Made by a program: the position numbers and the translations under genes
Notes under the pieces: generated by a model
Told to the model about the DNA's origin: nothing
The model's database searches: none
The model's input: only the letters and a program-made list of their open reading frames with translations
In this document: positions 62,901 to 64,000 of the stretch, piece by piece
How the letters are laid out: every line of letters begins with the position of its first letter
Numbering within the stretch: the first letter of the stretch is position 1
Origin: Candidatus Saccharimonadota bacterium
GTDB lineage: Bacteria > Patescibacteriota > Saccharimonadia > Saccharimonadales > Saccharimonadaceae
Assembly (NCBI GenBank): GCA_003246575.1
Contig: QJZZ01000003.1
Span: 1-64,000, forward strand
Reading direction: 5' to 3'
DNA length: 64,000 nucleotides

Positions 62901-63317
62901 ATGAGTCTACAAATCACAAAATCCTATCGCAGCGAAGCCGACGAACAGGCCTATACGACGTTTCGCGCTTCCTGGCCGCACGACAAATGTCCGTTTTGTG
63001 ACCATGAGCAGACAATCGTCGCCGAGCGCCCAAATTTTCTCATCCTGAAAAATGACTATCCGTACTATGCCTACGATGGAGAGAAGGTGGCCGAACATCT
63101 CCTCGTCGTCTCGAAGCGACACATTCGCTCACTTGGCGAATGCAATGACGCCGAACGCAAAGAATTCGTCGACCTGATCGCCGAATACGAAGGACGCGAA
63201 TACAATTTCGTCCTGCGCGCGCCAGACAGTGGCCGCCGCAGCGTGGCACACCACCACGGCCATTTCATCCGCCACGAGAAACAGGCTATGGCAACCAGCG
63301 AAGACAGCATGCTATAA
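62901..63317 (+). CDS. HIT-family nucleotide-binding protein
   Basis: A 138-aa protein. The N-terminus has CPFCDHE (possible zinc site); EHLLVVSKRHIRSLGE and RSVAHHHGHFI form a HIT-like triad (HxHxH variant). These enzymes hydrolyse or transfer nucleotides. It starts six bases after TAGACT. Its stop codon overlaps the -10 of the next gene. Confidence 0.85.
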   Translation: MSLQITKSYRSEADEQAYTTFRASWPHDKCPFCDHEQTIVAERPNFLILKNDYPYYAYDGEKVAEHLLVVSKRHIRSLGECNDAERKEFVDLIAEYEGREYNFVLRAPDSGRRSVAHHHGHFIRHEKQAMATSEDSML

Positions 63318-63329
63318 TCGAGCAAGATT

Positions 63330-64000
63330 ATGGGAGTATATAGCAACACCGAGATTCGGGAGGCAATCGACGATGGTCGCATCGTGTGTACGCCGTTCAA
63401 TCCTGACCACATTTCCGAAGCAAGTCTCGATTTTACACTTGGTCATTATTTTTACAAGCAAGAATTTCAATCAGAGTCGACTGGTATCTACAATCCATTT
63501 GATGAGTCTGACGTCGCGCGCTATTTCAAAGGCCCGCTCGAAGCCATGCCACACAAGCAGTGGTGCGAAAAGGAGGGCGTTCCGCTCTTTGCTAATATTC
63601 CCGAAGACCACCCGATCATCGTTCTCAAGCCGGGCGAACGCATCCTTGGACACACTCACGAATTCGTCGGTATCCGCACACATGGCGGTGCGTGTGAAGT
63701 CAAGAGCCGCTCCAGCTGGGGGCGCAACGGCGTCGCAGTCTGCTTCGACGCAGGCTGGGTTGACCCAGGCTACATCAACCGCATCACCCTCGAAATCTAC
63801 AACCTTAACATGCACGAATCGGTTGTACTCCCCGTCGGCGAACGTGTCGGCCAGCTCATCTTCCATCACACCGGTCCTGTCGAAGGCGGCTACGCATCTG
63901 GTCGCGGCGGCATGAGCGGCAAGTACCAGCACACTGATGACCTCGACGAACTCATCGCTACCTGGCGTCCAGACATGATGCTGCCACGTGCGTTCAAAGA
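63330..64000 (+). CDS. dcd: dCTP deaminase/dUTPase family protein, partial
   Basis: The open frame runs off the window end (223 codons seen). It has the trimeric dUTPase-like core: CEVKSRSSWGRNGVAV, FDAGWVDPGYINRITLEIYN and VLPVGERVGQLIFH. Dcd makes dUMP precursors for ThyA, which fits thyA and folA nearby. TATAAT (63313-63318) lies 11 bases before the ATG. Confidence 0.9.
   Translation, partial: MGVYSNTEIREAIDDGRIVCTPFNPDHISEASLDFTLGHYFYKQEFQSESTGIYNPFDESDVARYFKGPLEAMPHKQWCEKEGVPLFANIPEDHPIIVLKPGERILGHTHEFVGIRTHGGACEVKSRSSWGRNGVAVCFDAGWVDPGYINRITLEIYNLNMHESVVLPVGERVGQLIFHHTGPVEGGYASGRGGMSGKYQHTDDLDELIATWRPDMMLPRAFK

Overview
The window reads as a bacterial chromosome segment from the Patescibacteria (CPR), most likely a Candidatus Saccharibacteria (TM7) lineage. 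This rests on family-level recognition, not on a search. Supporting signs are: zinc-free forms of ribosomal proteins L36 and L33; many tiny lineage-specific membrane proteins; a T4-pilin-like N-terminus on several surface proteins; GT4-GH57-GH15 glycan genes; and UGA used as an ordinary stop (for example the GT4 gene and the zincin metalloprotease end in TGA). That last point argues against Gracilibacteria and Absconditabacteria. No rRNA operon, phage, transposase, integrase or CRISPR array was seen. Many genes share one promoter layout: an extended -10 (TGn then TATACT, TACAAT or TATAGT) ends 6-7 nt before the start codon, so the mRNA should begin at the start codon itself (leaderless). Ribosomal and operon-internal genes instead have Shine-Dalgarno (SD) leaders.

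Layout. 1-3.9 kb: end of the ribosomal and RNA polymerase operon (infA, rpmJ, rpsM, rpsK, rpsD, rpoA, rplQ, rplM, rpsI), closed by a terminator. 4-12.5 kb: housekeeping genes (alpha/beta hydrolase, aspartoacylase-like enzyme, trpS, RluA-type pseudouridine synthase, a DNA polymerase III delta'-like clamp-loader subunit, a TPR protein, YajQ, L33) and three tRNAs. 12.5-17.5 kb: a tightly overlapping minus-strand alpha-glucan operon (GT4, GH57, GH15, unknown). 17.7-20.8 kb: phosphoglycerate mutase and acetate kinase, giving substrate-level ATP. 20.8-37.4 kb: an accessory, surface-oriented region. It holds a type IV pilin/BspA leucine-rich-repeat fusion, two paralogous pilin/RCC1 beta-propeller fusions around an ABC exporter, an Rrf2-controlled YhgE/Pip-like transporter and several small membrane proteins.

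37.4-42.5 kb: a copper module (CopA ATPase, an HMA-DsbD-cupredoxin fusion, and a divergent ArsR-YHS regulator with an operator). It is followed by a 2H phosphoesterase gene, and both are bracketed by copies of the 3' end of a tRNA-Trp gene, as in a tRNA-integrated island. 42.5-53.1 kb: MscS channel, a P-loop kinase, a zincin metalloprotease, an orphan sensor kinase, secE-nusG-unknown-rplK, cdsA, a large polytopic membrane protein and rplA, which is separated from rplK. 53.6-64 kb: nucleotide metabolism (thyA, folA, HIT protein, dcd). It is split by a ~7.7-kb RHS polymorphic-toxin locus with a 2068-aa RHS/PA14 protein, an immunity candidate, a second orphan toxin tip with its own immunity candidate, and repeats that would allow tip switching.

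The most interesting content is the RHS tip-cassette array, the pilin-scaffolded propeller and LRR proteins, the tRNA-Trp-bounded copper module, and the pervasive leaderless promoter layout.
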